From Comamonas koreensis (GTDB lineage Bacteria > Pseudomonadota > Gammaproteobacteria > Burkholderiales > Burkholderiaceae_C), in the NCBI RefSeq assembly GCF_014076495.1, contig NZ_CP043575.1, forward strand, positions 1,364,001-1,428,000: a DNA stretch of 64,000 nucleotides. The letters are read 5' to 3'. The notes under the pieces are model-generated. The model was not told the DNA's origin. It worked only from the letters and a program-made list of their open reading frames with translations, and made no database searches. Every line of letters begins with the position of its first letter. The stretch's first letter is position 1. Below, in pieces: positions 46,150-54,669 of this stretch. A program made the translations under genes and the position numbers.

Positions 46150-46223
46150 CTCGCAAAAATGGAAAGAAAATAAAATGCTTACCTGTCTACACTGCAGCCA
46201 TTGTTGATCAAGGAGTGAACACT

Positions 46224-48113
46224 ATGTGCGGCATTGTTGGTGCAGTCTCTACGCGCAATATCGTCCCGGTGCTGGTGCAAGGTCTGCAGCGGCTGGAGTA
46301 CCGCGGTTATGACTCCTGCGGCGTGGCCGTGCATGAGGCGAGCCTTGATGGCCGCCAGCCGGCAGGCCTGCGCCGCGCCCGCAGCACGGCCCGCGTGGCT
46401 GAACTGATGGAGCAGGTGGCCAGCGAGCAGGTGCAGGGCGCCACCGGCATCGCCCATACGCGCTGGGCCACGCATGGTGCGCCCGCCGTGCACAACGCCC
46501 ACCCGCATTTCAGCGCAGGCCCGGGCGTGGCCGATGTGCAGGCCGTCGGCCGCGTGGCCCTGGTGCACAACGGCATCATCGAGAACCACGAAGCGCTGCG
46601 CGCCGAGCTGCAGGCCAAGGGCTACCAGTTCCTGAGCCAGACCGATACCGAAGTGATTGCACACCTGGTGGACAGCCACTACGACGGTGACCTGTTCACG
46701 GCCTTGCAGCAGGCCATCAAGTCCCTGCGCGGCGCCTATGCGATTGCTGTCATGCACAAGGACGAGCCCCACCGCGTGGTCGGCGCCCGGGCTGGCTCGC
46801 CGCTGATCCTGGGCGTGGGCAACAACGAGAACTTCCTGGCCAGCGATGCAATGGCGCTGGCCGGCGTGACCGACCAGATCGTCTACCTGGCCGAAGGCGA
46901 TATGGTCGACCTGCAGATTGGCCGCTACTGGGTGGTGGACCACAACGGCAAGACACTGGAGGCGGCCGACCGCCCCGTCAAGACCGTGCATGCGCACAGC
47001 GGCGCGGTGGAGCTGGGCCCCTACCGCCACTACATGCAAAAAGAGATCTTCGAGCAGCCGCGCGCGATTGCCGATACGCTCGAAGGCGTGCAAAGGGTGG
47101 TGCCCGAGCTGTTTGATGGCGTGGAGGGCGATGCCGCCTGGCGCGTGTTCAAGGAGATCGACGAGGTGCTGATCCTGGCCTGCGGCACCAGCTACTACAG
47201 CGGCTGCACCGCCAAGTACTGGATCGAAGGCCTGGCGGGCATCCGCTGCAATGTGGAAGTGGCCAGCGAATACCGCTACCGCAAGAGCGTGCCCAACCCC
47301 CGGGCGCTGGTCGTCACCATCAGCCAATCGGGCGAGACGGCCGATACGCTGGCAGCACTGCGCCATGCCCAGGGCCTGGGCATGACCAACACTCTGACCA
47401 TCTGCAATGTGGCCACCAGCGCCATGGTGCGCGAGTGCAAGCTGAGCTACATCACCCGTGCGGGCATGGAGATCGGCGTGGCCTCAACCAAAGCCTTTAC
47501 CACCCAGCTGGCGGGCCTGTTCCTGCTGACGCTGGCCCTGGGACAAAGCAAGGGCTACATCACCGAAGCGCAGTCCGACGCCTACCTGGAAAAAATGCGC
47601 CACCTGCCGCTGGCCTTGCAAGCCGTGCTGGCGCTCGAACCCCAGGTGGTGAGCTGGGCCGAGGACTTTGCGCGCAAGGAAAACGCGCTCTTCCTGGGCC
47701 GTGGCATCCACTACCCGATCGCGCTGGAAGGCGCGCTCAAGCTCAAGGAAATCAGCTACATCCACGCCGAGGCCTACCCGGCCGGCGAGCTCAAGCACGG
47801 CCCGCTGGCGCTGGTGGACAGCGAGATGCCCGTCGTCACTGTCGCCCCCAACGACGAGCTGCTGGAAAAGCTGAAAAGCAATATGCAGGAAGTGCGCGCG
47901 CGCGGCGGCGTGCTCTATGTGCTGGCCGATGCCCACACCAATATCGAGAATGCCGAAGGCATGCACGTGATCCGCATGCCAGAGCACTACGGCGTGCTCA
48001 GCCCCATCCTGCATGTGGTGCCGCTGCAGCTGCTGTCCTACCACACGGCCGTGGCACGCGGCACCGATGTGGACAAGCCGCGCAATCTGGCCAAGTCGGT
48101 CACGGTGGAGTAA
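46224..48113 (+). CDS. glmS: Glutamine--fructose-6-phosphate transaminase (isomerizing)
   Basis: A 629-residue enzyme making glucosamine-6-phosphate, the entry step for UDP-GlcNAc. The N-terminal glutaminase uses Cys2, exposed after Met removal (MCGIVGAVS), with [11 protein letters not shown] and [13 protein letters not shown]. Two SIS domains follow: [45 protein letters not shown] and, in the second, [39 protein letters not shown]; it ends [27 protein letters not shown] precedes the ATG. A 321-bp repeat element begins at the base after its stop codon. Confidence 0.97.
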   Translation: MCGIVGAVSTRNIVPVLVQGLQRLEYRGYDSCGVAVHEASLDGRQPAGLRRARSTARVAELMEQVASEQVQGATGIAHTRWATHGAPAVHNAHPHFSAGPGVADVQAVGRVALVHNGIIENHEALRAELQAKGYQFLSQTDTEVIAHLVDSHYDGDLFTALQQAIKSLRGAYAIAVMHKDEPHRVVGARAGSPLILGVGNNENFLASDAMALAGVTDQIVYLAEGDMVDLQIGRYWVVDHNGKTLEAADRPVKTVHAHSGAVELGPYRHYMQKEIFEQPRAIADTLEGVQRVVPELFDGVEGDAAWRVFKEIDEVLILACGTSYYSGCTAKYWIEGLAGIRCNVEVASEYRYRKSVPNPRALVVTISQSGETADTLAALRHAQGLGMTNTLTICNVATSAMVRECKLSYITRAGMEIGVASTKAFTTQLAGLFLLTLALGQSKGYITEAQSDAYLEKMRHLPLALQAVLALEPQVVSWAEDFARKENALFLGRGIHYPIALEGALKLKEISYIHAEAYPAGELKHGPLALVDSEMPVVTVAPNDELLEKLKSNMQEVRARGGVLYVLADAHTNIENAEGMHVIRMPEHYGVLSPILHVVPLQLLSYHTAVARGTDVDKPRNLAKSVTVE

Positions 48114-48434
48114 GAACCTGTTCAAAGTCTCCTCGCGTCGCGACAGTGTCTTTGCGAGATGGGATGCTAGGGGGGCGCCCAGCCGCGCAATACCGCAGCA
48201 ATAGCCCAGCTATTGCGAGGATTTGCAACGACGCAGACCGCCCCTGCCCGGGTGGCCCTCGCCGGGCGCCCCTTCCCGGGCAGCGCAAAGCCACTGTCCC
48301 TGCGGGTTGGAGTGAAATCGGGCGATTTCTGCGCGCTGGCCCTTGCTTGCACCCCGGTGCAAGCGGCGGATCAGCCCTTTGAACTCATCCCGATTGCACT
48401 CCAACGCGGCTGCGTAGAGCCATTGAACAGGTTC
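48114..48434 (+). repeat. 321-bp interspersed element, copy A
   Basis: Bounded by GAACCTGTTC at the left and GAACAGGTTC at the right, which are imperfect terminal inverted repeats. A copy of the same length lies inverted at 52168-52488, similar over the whole length by eye at well over 80 percent. Inside are nested inverted repeats: AGTGTCTTTGCG with CGCAAAGCCACT, TTGGAGTG with CACTCCAA, and TGCACCCCGGTGCA, so the RNA or single strand would fold into a branched structure. No real gene is inside; open frames through it (for example 48210-48470 on the minus strand) appear in both copies only because the element repeats. It may be a MITE-like or REP-like element. Confidence 0.85.
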
Positions 48435-48481
48435 TAAGACATGCCTGCATGGTTTGCTCAGCGCACCCAAGGAGGCCTGGT

Positions 48482-48772
48482 TTGACGGAACCGCTGAACC
48501 TGATCGTCACGCTGCAGCCGCGCGCGGGCTGTTTGCCGGATGTCGTCTCGACGCTCACGACGCTGGCGCAGGCCAGCCGGCAAGAAGCTGGCTGCCTGCG
48601 CTACGACGTGGCGGTGGGCAAGGAGCTGGTCTATCTCTTTGAGGCATGGACCGACCGCCAGGCTTTGGCTGCGCATGAGAAGGAGGCGCACTTTGTGCTG
48701 GGCGTCGCTGCGCTGAACCGCTTGTGTGAATCCCAAAGGGTGGAATTTGTCGAGTGGCAGGGGCCAGGCTAG
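48482..48772 (+). CDS. Putative quinol monooxygenase (ABM domain)
   Basis: A 96-residue ferredoxin-like fold protein of the antibiotic biosynthesis monooxygenase/YgiN group: LIVTLQPRAGCLPDVVSTLTTLAQASRQEAGCLRYDV, then LVYLFEAWTDRQALAAHEKEAHF. These dimeric proteins act on quinones or haem-like substrates without obvious cofactors. AAGGAGG with a six-base gap supports the TTG start at 48482; an upstream in-frame ATG at 48449 is possible. It lies just after repeat copy A and converges with a lactate-permease-like gene. Confidence 0.8.
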   Translation: MTEPLNLIVTLQPRAGCLPDVVSTLTTLAQASRQEAGCLRYDVAVGKELVYLFEAWTDRQALAAHEKEAHFVLGVAALNRLCESQRVEFVEWQGPG

Positions 48773-48825
48773 CCGGCCTCGGTACCCATCTCCCTGGCTA
48801 CTGAAACGGCTGCACCGGGCCGGTG

Positions 48826-50292
48826 CTAGCTGTGCCAGGTACTGAGCCAGGCAAAACAGGTCATCACCGCGAATGCCGTCAGCGCAAACGGCAGCAGGAA
48901 CAGGTAGACCGACCGCTCCTCTGAAGCCCCATGACTGAGCCTGGCCGCAATCGACATGCGCACCGGTGAGAAAAAGCCCAGCGCGAGCCCGGACACATGC
49001 ACCACCGCGCCCGTGGCCAGCAGGCTGATGCCGGCCTGCGACGCGAGCGTGGACAGCGGTGGCAGCAGCAGGCTGTTGCCAGCGTTTCCGGTGTTGGCAA
49101 TGATGCCCAGCGCGCCAGCCAGTGCAGGGGTGAGCATCACCGCATCCCGCCCCCACGCGGCAAAGAGGCCATTGGCCAGGCCTTGGGCGATGCCCGATTT
49201 ATTGAGCATTTCCGCCATCATCGCAAAGAGAAGTACTGTCCACACAGCCTGCTTGCCGGTGGACCAGGAGGCTGCGACCTCGGCCTTGAGCGTATGCGTG
49301 CGCTTGCGCAAAGCCGCCGTCAACAGCGCGGCCACCAGGAACCACAGGCCGGAATGCATCAGCGGCAGCAAGGTGGGCAGGTCGGGAAAGGGCCGGAACC
49401 ATAGCAGCGTCGACAGGCATTCCCTGAGGCTGGGTAGGAGCCTGGTCGCGGCCAGCCATCCAATGATCAAGCCATAGGGCAGGCAGGCGATGGCACGTTG
49501 GCGAACTTGCTGCCCATCGGGGCGCTCATCCACCAGGTAGCGAAGAATGATGAGCGGGCTGAAGGCGGCAAGCAGTGCGGTCTCCGGACCCAGCAAGTAG
49601 GTGCAGGCAACGAGGCTCACCAGGCTTGCCGCCACCCAGAGCAACTCCCACGCGCACTCGCGGAGCGACATGTGCTCTTTGCCTTGGTGCAAAGTGACCC
49701 AGAACAGGGTGAGCCACAGCAGCATCAAGGTCGCGACAGGAACGGCTGAATACAGGGCCAGGTCCGTGGGCGACACCCGCAGGTAGGCTGCACCCAGCAG
49801 CGTGCCGCTGCTCATTGCACCCCAGGGAATGAAGGTCTGGCTGAGCAAGGCAAACACCATCAGGTGGCGAGGCGCCAGGGCCAGGTGGCGCAGCATCATC
49901 ACCGTGCCCACCATTCCGACGCCAAACCCAGTCGCAGACTCGGCAAAAGGGCCGACCAAAAAGCAGGCAAAGAAAAGCCTTCTGCGGCGCGCATGGGGGT
50001 CGAGACCCGCAGAGGGAGCGTCAGCGCCGCCGAGCGCATGTTTGCTGGACGCAACGCGCCAAAAAAGCAGGCCGCCCAGAATATAGGGCGCGATGGTCCC
50101 GCCAATCCAGGCCCCCCGCATGAGCGACTCACCGAGCTTGTCGATGGAAAACGGAATGGGTCCGCTGAAAAACGCAATGGGCACCGTCAGCGCCAGACCC
50201 AGCAGCGCTGCCCGGGTCGCGTTCCACTTCAGAAAGGCAATGGCCAGCGCCACCACCAAGGTAGGCGTCGCCCAAAGCAGGTAGCTATGCAT
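48826..50292 (-). CDS. LctP-family (L-lactate permease-like) transporter
   Basis: A 488-residue polytopic protein with 12-14 helices. The family signature GPFAESATGFGVGMVGTVMMLRHL is intact, and the C-terminal half has the related GIIANTGNAGNSLLLPPL. LctP proteins import L-lactate, D-lactate or glycolate. It is shorter than E. coli LctP (551) and diverges in detail, so another small carboxylate is possible. The first in-frame codons are GTG ATG; I use the ATG. It lies in the accessory segment between the two 321-bp repeats and has no adjacent lactate dehydrogenase. Confidence 0.78.
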   Translation of the reverse strand: MHSYLLWATPTLVVALAIAFLKWNATRAALLGLALTVPIAFFSGPIPFSIDKLGESLMRGAWIGGTIAPYILGGLLFWRVASSKHALGGADAPSAGLDPHARRRRLFFACFLVGPFAESATGFGVGMVGTVMMLRHLALAPRHLMVFALLSQTFIPWGAMSSGTLLGAAYLRVSPTDLALYSAVPVATLMLLWLTLFWVTLHQGKEHMSLRECAWELLWVAASLVSLVACTYLLGPETALLAAFSPLIILRYLVDERPDGQQVRQRAIACLPYGLIIGWLAATRLLPSLRECLSTLLWFRPFPDLPTLLPLMHSGLWFLVAALLTAALRKRTHTLKAEVAASWSTGKQAVWTVLLFAMMAEMLNKSGIAQGLANGLFAAWGRDAVMLTPALAGALGIIANTGNAGNSLLLPPLSTLASQAGISLLATGAVVHVSGLALGFFSPVRMSIAARLSHGASEERSVYLFLLPFALTAFAVMTCFAWLSTWHS

Positions 50293-50413
50293 CACCGCGC
50301 TGTTGCTGTGGGGCGGCTGGCTGCAAACGCAGCGCTTTTAGGGTCATGCCTGGCATAGAAAAGATGTCGTTATTTATTACAACGATTCTCCGACCTTCCA
50401 GGGGTTTGCCCAG

Positions 50414-50614
50414 TCACCTTGGCTGCTCACGTCTGTTGAGAAGCCGGTCAGAGCGCACGGCGATAAAGCGCCAGTTCTGCATGTTATAGGGCGACGGGGC
50501 ACGCGTTGCCTGTGCGATCAAGGCCTGGATGCGGGCCTCACCGAGCGGCGGGCCATCGACATAACGGTGGACGGAGACGCGGCTTTCAATGGCTTGTTGT
50601 ACGGGATTGGTCAT
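50414..50614 (-). pseudogene. Truncated nitroreductase remnant
   Basis: The first 50 or so residues match the N-terminus of an FMN-dependent nitroreductase: VQQAIESRVSVHRYVDGPPL, then APSPYNMQNWRFIAVRSD, which contains the FMN-contacting R/S and N/W residues. The reading frame then turns into unrelated LLNRREQPR and stops; the remaining two thirds of the protein are absent, and no trace is seen in 50296-50413. A deletion remnant, not a working enzyme. Confidence 0.8.
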
Positions 50615-50659
50615 GGTCAGGTTGAGTGGCTAAGGGGTGAAAAAACGGGCAGGTCGGCA

Positions 50660-51532
50660 TCAGCGAGAAGGCGCCGCCGTCCACTGCACGGCCAGCACGC
50701 TGACCAGCACCACCACCAGGCCGGCCAGCGCCATGCCGGTCATCGATTGGCCCAGCAGCGCCCAGCCCAGCACGACGGCGGTGAGGGGGCTGAGCAGGCC
50801 CAGCGATGCGACGGCCACGGTGGGTAAACGTGCAATGCCGCGAAACCACAGCGCATAGGCCAGCAGCGCGCCTGCCAGGCACAGATAGGCATAGGCCAGC
50901 CCTTGTACAGCTCTGAGCGACGGCAGCGGTGCATCCAGCCACCAGGCCAGCGGCGCAAGCATCAGGCCGCCCAGCAGCAGCTGCCAGCCGGTGAGCGCCA
51001 TCACCGGCAAGTCCAACTGCCAGCGGCGCGTGAGCCAGACCCCGCTGGCCATGCAGGCGGCGCCCAAGAAGGCCGCGGCAATGCCGATGGGCTCGAACAC
51101 CGTTTGCGGCGATACCAGCAGCAGCGCCATGCCCAGCACCCCGGCCACGGCCGCCGCCAAGGTGCTGCGGGCGGGGGATTTGCCGTCGGCCCACCAGGCC
51201 AGCGCCATCACCATCAGCGGCTGGATGGCGCCCAGCACGGCGGCCAGGCCACCGGGCAGGCGGTAGGCCGCCACAAACAGCAGCGCCTGGAAGGCGCCGA
51301 TATTGAGCGCACTCAGGATCAGCAGGCGCAGCCAGTGCTGCTGCGCGGGCAGCCGGCGCATGGCCAGTACCAGCAGCAGGCCAGCGGGCAGCACCCGGAT
51401 CAGCGCGGCGGTGAAAGGGCGGTGGGGTGGCAGCAGCTCCGAGGTCACGATATAGGTGGAGCCCCAGACCATAGGGGCCAGCGCGGTGAGGGCGATGTCT
51501 TGCCAGCGGGACGGGCGTGGGAGGGCTTGCAT
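50660..51532 (-). CDS. EamA/DMT family transporter
   Basis: A 290-residue protein with ten predicted helices in two EamA repeats, resembling RhaT/YdcZ-type metabolite exporters: APMVWGSTYIVTSELLPPHRPFTAALIRVLPAGLLL in the first repeat and LCLAGALLAYALWFRGIARLPTVAVASLGLLSPLTAVVLGW in the second. Likely an exporter of amino acids or related metabolites. The ATG at 51532 is preferred over an upstream TTG. It diverges from a MarR regulator over 64 bases carrying a perfect palindrome, so it is probably repressed by it. Confidence 0.88.
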   Translation of the reverse strand: MQALPRPSRWQDIALTALAPMVWGSTYIVTSELLPPHRPFTAALIRVLPAGLLLVLAMRRLPAQQHWLRLLILSALNIGAFQALLFVAAYRLPGGLAAVLGAIQPLMVMALAWWADGKSPARSTLAAAVAGVLGMALLLVSPQTVFEPIGIAAAFLGAACMASGVWLTRRWQLDLPVMALTGWQLLLGGLMLAPLAWWLDAPLPSLRAVQGLAYAYLCLAGALLAYALWFRGIARLPTVAVASLGLLSPLTAVVLGWALLGQSMTGMALAGLVVVLVSVLAVQWTAAPSR

Positions 51533-51579
51533 AGGTTTTATCTTCAAATCAAGATAAAATGAATGCTAACCTTTAAATA

Positions 51580-51593
51580 TCTTGATATCAAGA
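51580..51593. promoter_or_regulatory. Palindromic MarR operator candidate
   Basis: TCTTGATATCAAGA is a perfect 14-bp palindrome three bases before the MarR ATG; a related half-site, ATCAAGATA, lies at 51548-51556 near the EamA start. Binding at both would repress both divergent genes. Confidence 0.6.
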
Positions 51594-51596
51594 CAA

Positions 51597-52142
51597 ATGC
51601 CAAAAAAACCTTTGTCCTCTGCGGGTGATGCCGTGGACGCGATCCTGGCGCAATGGGCGCGCGAGCGGCCCGATCTGGATGCCAGCCCGATGGGTCCGAT
51701 TGGCCGCATCAAGCGCTGTTCCGCACTGATCGAGCAAAGTCTGGATGTGAACTTTGCGCAGTTCGGCCTGAGCTTTTGGGAGTTCGATATGCTGGCCGCG
51801 CTGCGGCGCTCGGGCGCGCCTTACCGGCTCAGCCCCACCGAGCTGTTTTCCACCCTGATGGTGACCTCGGGCACCATGACCCACCGGCTCAAGCGCCTGG
51901 AAGCCAATGGCTGGATCGAGCGGGTGCCCCATGCGCAAGATGCGCGCAGCATGCTGGTGCAGCTGACCAAGCCCGGCCTCAAGCTCATTGATGCCGCCGT
52001 TACCGCCCATGTGGACAAGGAACGTGCGCTGCTGCAGCCCTTGCCCGCAGCAAGCCTGGCGGCGCTCAATACGCATCTGTCGGCGTTGCTGGCGGTGCTG
52101 GAAGGCGGCGCAGGCAGCTCAGAGGATGAGCAGGGCAGTTGA
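51597..52142 (+). CDS. MarR family transcriptional regulator
   Basis: A 181-residue winged-helix repressor. The MarR fold is seen in FGLSFWEFDMLAALRRSGAPYRLSPTELFSTLMVTSGTMTHRLKRLEANGWIERVPHAQDARSMLVQLTKPG, where the recognition helix is followed by the wing DARS. Long flanking helices provide the dimer interface. It probably senses a small phenolic or drug-like ligand and controls the divergent EamA exporter. There is little space for a ribosome binding site, since the palindromic operator almost touches the ATG. It lies just inside repeat copy B. Confidence 0.88.
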   Translation: MPKKPLSSAGDAVDAILAQWARERPDLDASPMGPIGRIKRCSALIEQSLDVNFAQFGLSFWEFDMLAALRRSGAPYRLSPTELFSTLMVTSGTMTHRLKRLEANGWIERVPHAQDARSMLVQLTKPGLKLIDAAVTAHVDKERALLQPLPAASLAALNTHLSALLAVLEGGAGSSEDEQGS

Positions 52143-52167
52143 TGCGTTGTTGAGGGGGCAGTGTTTA

Positions 52168-52488
52168 GAACCTGTTCAAAGTCTCTACGCAGCCGCGTTG
52201 GAGTGCAATCGGGATGAGTTCGAAGGGATGGAACGCAGCTTGCACCGGGGTGCAAGCAAGGGCCAGCGTGAAGAAATTGCCCGATTTCACTCCAACCCGT
52301 AGGGACAGTGGCTTTGTGGGCGGCCGGCAAGGGGTGCCCGACTAGGGCCGCCCGGGCAGGGGCGGTCTGCGGCGTTGCAGTGCTTGCCAATAGCGGGCTA
52401 TTGGCTGCGCACTGCGCGGCTAAGCGCCCCCCTCGCATCCCATCCCGCAAAGACACTGTCGCGGCGCGAGGAGACATTGAACAGGTTC
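52168..52488 (-). repeat. 321-bp interspersed element, copy B (inverted)
   Basis: Reverse-orientation copy of 48114-48434, with the same length and the same terminal GAACCTGTTC and GAACAGGTTC. Read on the minus strand it follows copy A base by base with scattered substitutions and small compensating changes in the stems. It starts 25 bases after the MarR stop. Together with copy A it brackets 3.7 kb holding the monooxygenase, permease, nitroreductase remnant, EamA and MarR genes; recombination between inverted copies could flip this segment. Confidence 0.85.
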
Positions 52489-52538
52489 TTGGATCAACGG
52501 ACTTTAAATCCGCTGGTCTAGGCTGCCTCCTAGACGTC

Positions 52539-53060
52539 TCAGATCGCTGTGCTGCTGGTGGTCGGGGCGCCCGCCAGCCGCTCATACAAGGTATAGCTGC
52601 GGTAGGACTTGTGCGGCCCACGCACCTGGTGCTCGATGACAAAGCCGCCGCTGCGCAGGAACGCGTAACTGCTGTCATAGCGGTCCGCAATACACAGGTG
52701 CGAGCTGCTGGCGCTCAGCTGCCCGTCCTGGTCGACGGCAGGATGCAGCCGGTGAAAAAGGCGCTGCTGCTGGGCATCGAAATAGATGCACAAATGGGCC
52801 CCTTGCTGGCTGAAGAAATAGCTGCCGCTGGCGCGAAACGAGCCGCCGCTTTGCAGCACCATCTGGCCGCTCTCGGTGTAGTGGGCCGCGCTCGCCCCTT
52901 CGGGCGTGAAGCGCGCCTGGCCCTGCACGGTGCCAATGGGGTTGCGGGTCACCAGATCTTGCAGGCTGCGGGAAAAACGCCATTCGCCTTGCAGCGCGGC
53001 AAGCAGGTGTTCTGCCACCCAGGGGAGGGGGTGCTCGGTAGTCATTGCGGTGTTTTCCAT
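52539..53060 (-). CDS. DUF6314 family protein
   Basis: A 173-residue soluble protein with the pattern of DUF6314: LQGEWRFSRSLQDL, GQARFTPEGASAAHYTESGQMVLQSGGSFRASGSYFFSQ, FHRLHPAV, HLCIADRYDSSYAF, HQVRGPHKSYRSYTLYER. The spaced aromatic and charged residues suggest a small lipocalin-like barrel. Function is unknown. A second ATG five codons downstream (with GGAAAA upstream) could be the true start. It is a single gene on the minus strand between repeat copy B and the next plus-strand gene. Confidence 0.7.
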   Translation of the reverse strand: MENTAMTTEHPLPWVAEHLLAALQGEWRFSRSLQDLVTRNPIGTVQGQARFTPEGASAAHYTESGQMVLQSGGSFRASGSYFFSQQGAHLCIYFDAQQQRLFHRLHPAVDQDGQLSASSSHLCIADRYDSSYAFLRSGGFVIEHQVRGPHKSYRSYTLYERLAGAPTTSSTAI

Positions 53061-53406
53061 AGGCGGAGCATCTGTGTTGCAGACCCTCTCAGCGCCTGAC
53101 GCCCTTGTGCCGAGGTGCCGTGGGCAGCGGCAGATTTTGCCAGGGTTTTCTCGCCCGCCCTATCGCCGCCAACGGCTTGGAGCCGCCCGTTTGGGCGGTA
53201 GGTGAAATCTGACCATGTGTCCGTCCTGCCACCCACAGCCTGCGCGGTTGGGGCTGCTGATAATTCATTCACGCCATTGAGGCCAGCAACGCAGCCATTG
53301 TGGCGGTATTGCATGAATGACATGCCAGGAGACTATTTTTTTGCGCTTCATTGATAGGCCCAAAAAATAGTCAGCTCTTTCACCATAACGATCCAAGGAA
53401 AAAACC
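53061..53406. other. Non-coding region with an 11-bp perfect inverted repeat
   Basis: About 345 bases between divergent genes. The main feature is GACTATTTTTT at 53331-53341 and AAAAAATAGTC at 53362-53372, a perfect 11-bp inverted repeat with a 20-base loop, 35 bases upstream of the next ATG. It could be an operator or a leader hairpin of the downstream gene. Nothing else was recognised. Confidence 0.55.
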
Positions 53407-53973
53407 ATGAAGCTCCAACCTACCATCGCCGCCCTGTGTGCAGCCGCTTTCTTCTCCGGTGGCGTTTTCGCCATGACCTCTGCCGAGCAAAAGGTCGAGA
53501 AGGACCGCATTGAAGCCGAGCACAAGGCGGCCAGCGACCAGTGCAAGCCCATGAAGGGCAATGCCAAGGATGTCTGCAAGAAGCAGGCTGATGGCCAAAA
53601 GAAGGTTGCCATGGCTGACCTGAAGCACCGTGCAGAACCTACCGAAAGCCACCGCCACGACCTGGCCAAGGCCAAGGCAGATGCCGAGTACGACGTGGCC
53701 AAGGAAAAGTGCGACGACGCCACGGGCAACACCAAGGACGTCTGCCAGAAGGAAGCCAAGGCAGCCCATGTGAAGGCTTTGGAAGCCGCCAAGGTCGCTG
53801 AGGTGAGCGCCAAGCCATCGTCCAATCCATCGGATGTGGCCGATGCGCGCAAGGACGCTGCCGACAAGTCGCGTGAAGCCGACTACAAGGCTGCCAAGGA
53901 GCGCTGCGATGCCATGGCCGGTGATGCCAAGGATGCCTGCGTGACCGATGCCAAGCGCAAATTTGGCCAGTAA
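53407..53973 (+). CDS. Secreted Lys/Ala-rich protein with three Cys-pair repeats
   Basis: A 188-residue exported protein: signal peptide with cleavage near FSGGVFA, then a very charged, helical sequence. Three repeats carry a cysteine pair about ten residues apart: CKPMKGNAKDVC, CDDATGNTKDVC and CDAMAGDAKDAC, each followed by Lys-rich sequence. The pattern C..(M/A).G(N/D)(A/T)KD(V/A)C suggests helical hairpins closed by disulfides in the periplasm. Related proteins are found in Burkholderiales as cell-envelope or stress-induced proteins, but function is not known. AAGGAAAAAACC precedes the ATG and a terminator follows. Confidence 0.72.
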   Translation: MKLQPTIAALCAAAFFSGGVFAMTSAEQKVEKDRIEAEHKAASDQCKPMKGNAKDVCKKQADGQKKVAMADLKHRAEPTESHRHDLAKAKADAEYDVAKEKCDDATGNTKDVCQKEAKAAHVKALEAAKVAEVSAKPSSNPSDVADARKDAADKSREADYKAAKERCDAMAGDAKDACVTDAKRKFGQ

Positions 53974-54008
53974 TTTGCGTTGATGCTGCGCCTGCGAAGG
54001 CGTTGTCA

Positions 54009-54056
54009 CCAGCCCCTGATGCACCATCTGCGATGGCCATCAGGGGCTGGTTTTGT
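54009..54056 (+). terminator. Rho-independent terminator
   Basis: Stem CCAGCCCCTGATG / CATCAGGGGCTGG followed by TTTTG, 36 bases after the stop of the secreted Cys-repeat protein gene. Confidence 0.88.
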
Positions 54057-54177
54057 GCGGTGATAGCAAGTGCCTGCTATCGCTGCCAGGCTCTGGAGCA
54101 GAAAAAAGACCTCAGCCGGCACTCACCCGCCGAGGCAAGCAGTACATTGCATACATATTGACAGTGAAAGTGCAGCC

Positions 54178-54585
54178 ATGCCTTCTTTTCTCCGATCCCT
54201 TCTCTACACCAGCAGGCTGGCTGCCGGCTATGGACCCACCGAGGTGGGGCGCATCGTCAAGCAGGCACGTGAGATGAATGCCATCCATGGCATCACCGGC
54301 GTGCTGGTGTTTGATGGCGACTGGTTTGCACAGTATGTGGAGGGCGCGCCCGAGGCCATGCTGGTGCTGGAATCCCATCTGCAGGCAGACCCCCGGCATT
54401 CCGATTTCCGGGTCATCGATTCGGGGCTGTCCGGCCCCGAGCGGCGCTTTCCCAACTGGGTGATGGGTTATGCGGATGGCGATATCGACAGCACCGGTTT
54501 GAACATCTCGGCGCTGGCCCAGGCAGATACCTATGAGGCGCTGGAGCGCTTTGCCCAAGCGGTCAAGACCTTGGATATTCTCTGA
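54178..54585 (+). CDS. BLUF-domain blue-light photoreceptor
   Basis: A 135-residue stand-alone BLUF protein that should bind FAD and sense blue light. The key residues are in register with AppA: Tyr10 (SLLYTSR), Asn34 (REMNAIHGITG), Gln52 (WFAQYVEG) and Trp94 (FPNWVMGY); RH near DPRHSDFRVI is also conserved. The C-terminal 35 residues form the usual capping helices. No output domain is fused, so signalling must go through a partner protein. The ATG at 54178 has only a weak ribosome binding site; an upstream frame is rejected. Neighbours do not reveal the partner. Confidence 0.92.
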   Translation: MPSFLRSLLYTSRLAAGYGPTEVGRIVKQAREMNAIHGITGVLVFDGDWFAQYVEGAPEAMLVLESHLQADPRHSDFRVIDSGLSGPERRFPNWVMGYADGDIDSTGLNISALAQADTYEALERFAQAVKTLDIL

Positions 54586-54669
54586 CCGGAAGGCCTAGCC
54601 GCCCTCGCTGATGGCGAGCGCGCTCGATGGTGGTGGCGGACCCTTGGCCAGCAAGATGCCCCAGGCCCA

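Noticed and set aside
48210-48470. Open frame with a counterpart in the second 321-bp repeat
   Set aside because: The similarity comes from the repeated DNA element; no ribosome binding site, and the frames are not kept as a gene.
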